64,000 nucleotides of DNA from Pararge aegeria (taxonomy: Eukaryota; Arthropoda; Insecta; Lepidoptera; Nymphalidae): positions 17,112,001-17,176,000 of the forward strand of contig NC_053191.1 in assembly GCF_905163445.1 (NCBI RefSeq), in the 5' to 3' direction. The notes below the pieces were generated by a model that did not search any database, was not told the origin of the DNA, and was given only the letters and a program-made list of their open reading frames with translations. Within the stretch, counting starts at the first letter, position 1; each line of letters opens with the position of its first letter. Position numbers and translations under genes: made by a program. This document shows, piece after piece, positions 63,936 through 64,000 of the stretch.

Positions 63936-64000
63936 CTTCGCCGGCTTCTTCTTGGTAGAATCTGTGTTCCGAACCGGTGGTAGAGTCACTACGAACAGAC
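63936..64000 (+). repeat. LINE (family A) 3' UTR fragment, cut by window edge
   Basis: GCCGGCTTCTTCTTGGTAGA and CGAACCGGTGGTAGAGTCAC match 16140-16195 and 29310-29360. It continues past the window. Confidence 0.8.

Overview
The window looks like nuclear DNA of a lepidopteran insect (moth or butterfly). It is AT-rich, carries two spliced housekeeping genes with GT-AG introns, and is packed with repeats in lepidopteran style: tRNA-derived SINEs, Helitron-like elements ending in CTAG-T, hAT MITEs beginning CAGTGGCGTGCA, and CR1/Jockey-type LINEs. No bacterial genes, CRISPR arrays, rRNA genes or free-standing tRNA genes are visible. Exon joins below were made by hand from splice signals and reading phase.

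Left part (about 1-13,350, minus strand): the 5' portion of the insect RBM26/RBM27 orthologue (Drosophila swm), an RNA-binding protein. Nine phase-compatible coding exons encode the N-terminal PWI-like fold, a proline-rich linker, an Arg/Ser-rich region and the start of the CCCH zinc finger; the gene runs off the left edge. Its introns hold SINEs, a 381-bp foldback element flanked by a 13-bp direct repeat, and a pre-miRNA-like hairpin.

Middle (13.3-30.9 kb): the divergent interval between swm and the acetyl-CoA carboxylase gene. It holds decayed LINE copies, SINEs, Helitrons and two hAT MITEs, including one 141-bp copy with a perfect 8-bp target duplication and one copy with an internal 229-bp tandem duplication. 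A candidate non-coding first exon of the carboxylase gene may lie near 18.5-18.7 kb, but this is weak.

Right part (30.9-64 kb, plus strand): the 5' end of acetyl-CoA carboxylase (ACC). Three alternative N-terminal starts (30,922 with 31,783-31,943; 46,564-46,850; 49,101-49,144) all end in the same splice phase and can join the common exon 50,567-50,684, followed by the first biotin-carboxylase exon 52,928-53,035. The residue created at the junction lies at position -4 of the conserved AMPK serine. It is Arg in two isoforms and Thr in the third, which also carries a hydrophobic N-terminus. Choice of first exon therefore probably changes both localisation and AMPK control. This is the most interesting biology in the window.

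The next ACC intron is longer than 10.9 kb and is filled by three LINEs: a decayed Jockey/CR1-type copy on the minus strand (53.6-55.97 kb); a LINE with both ORFs open (56.0-61.5 kb), whose ORF2 contains a partly duplicated endonuclease region that looks like an in-frame chimera of two elements; and a 5'-truncated element of another family (61.5-63.77 kb) abutting the tail of the second.
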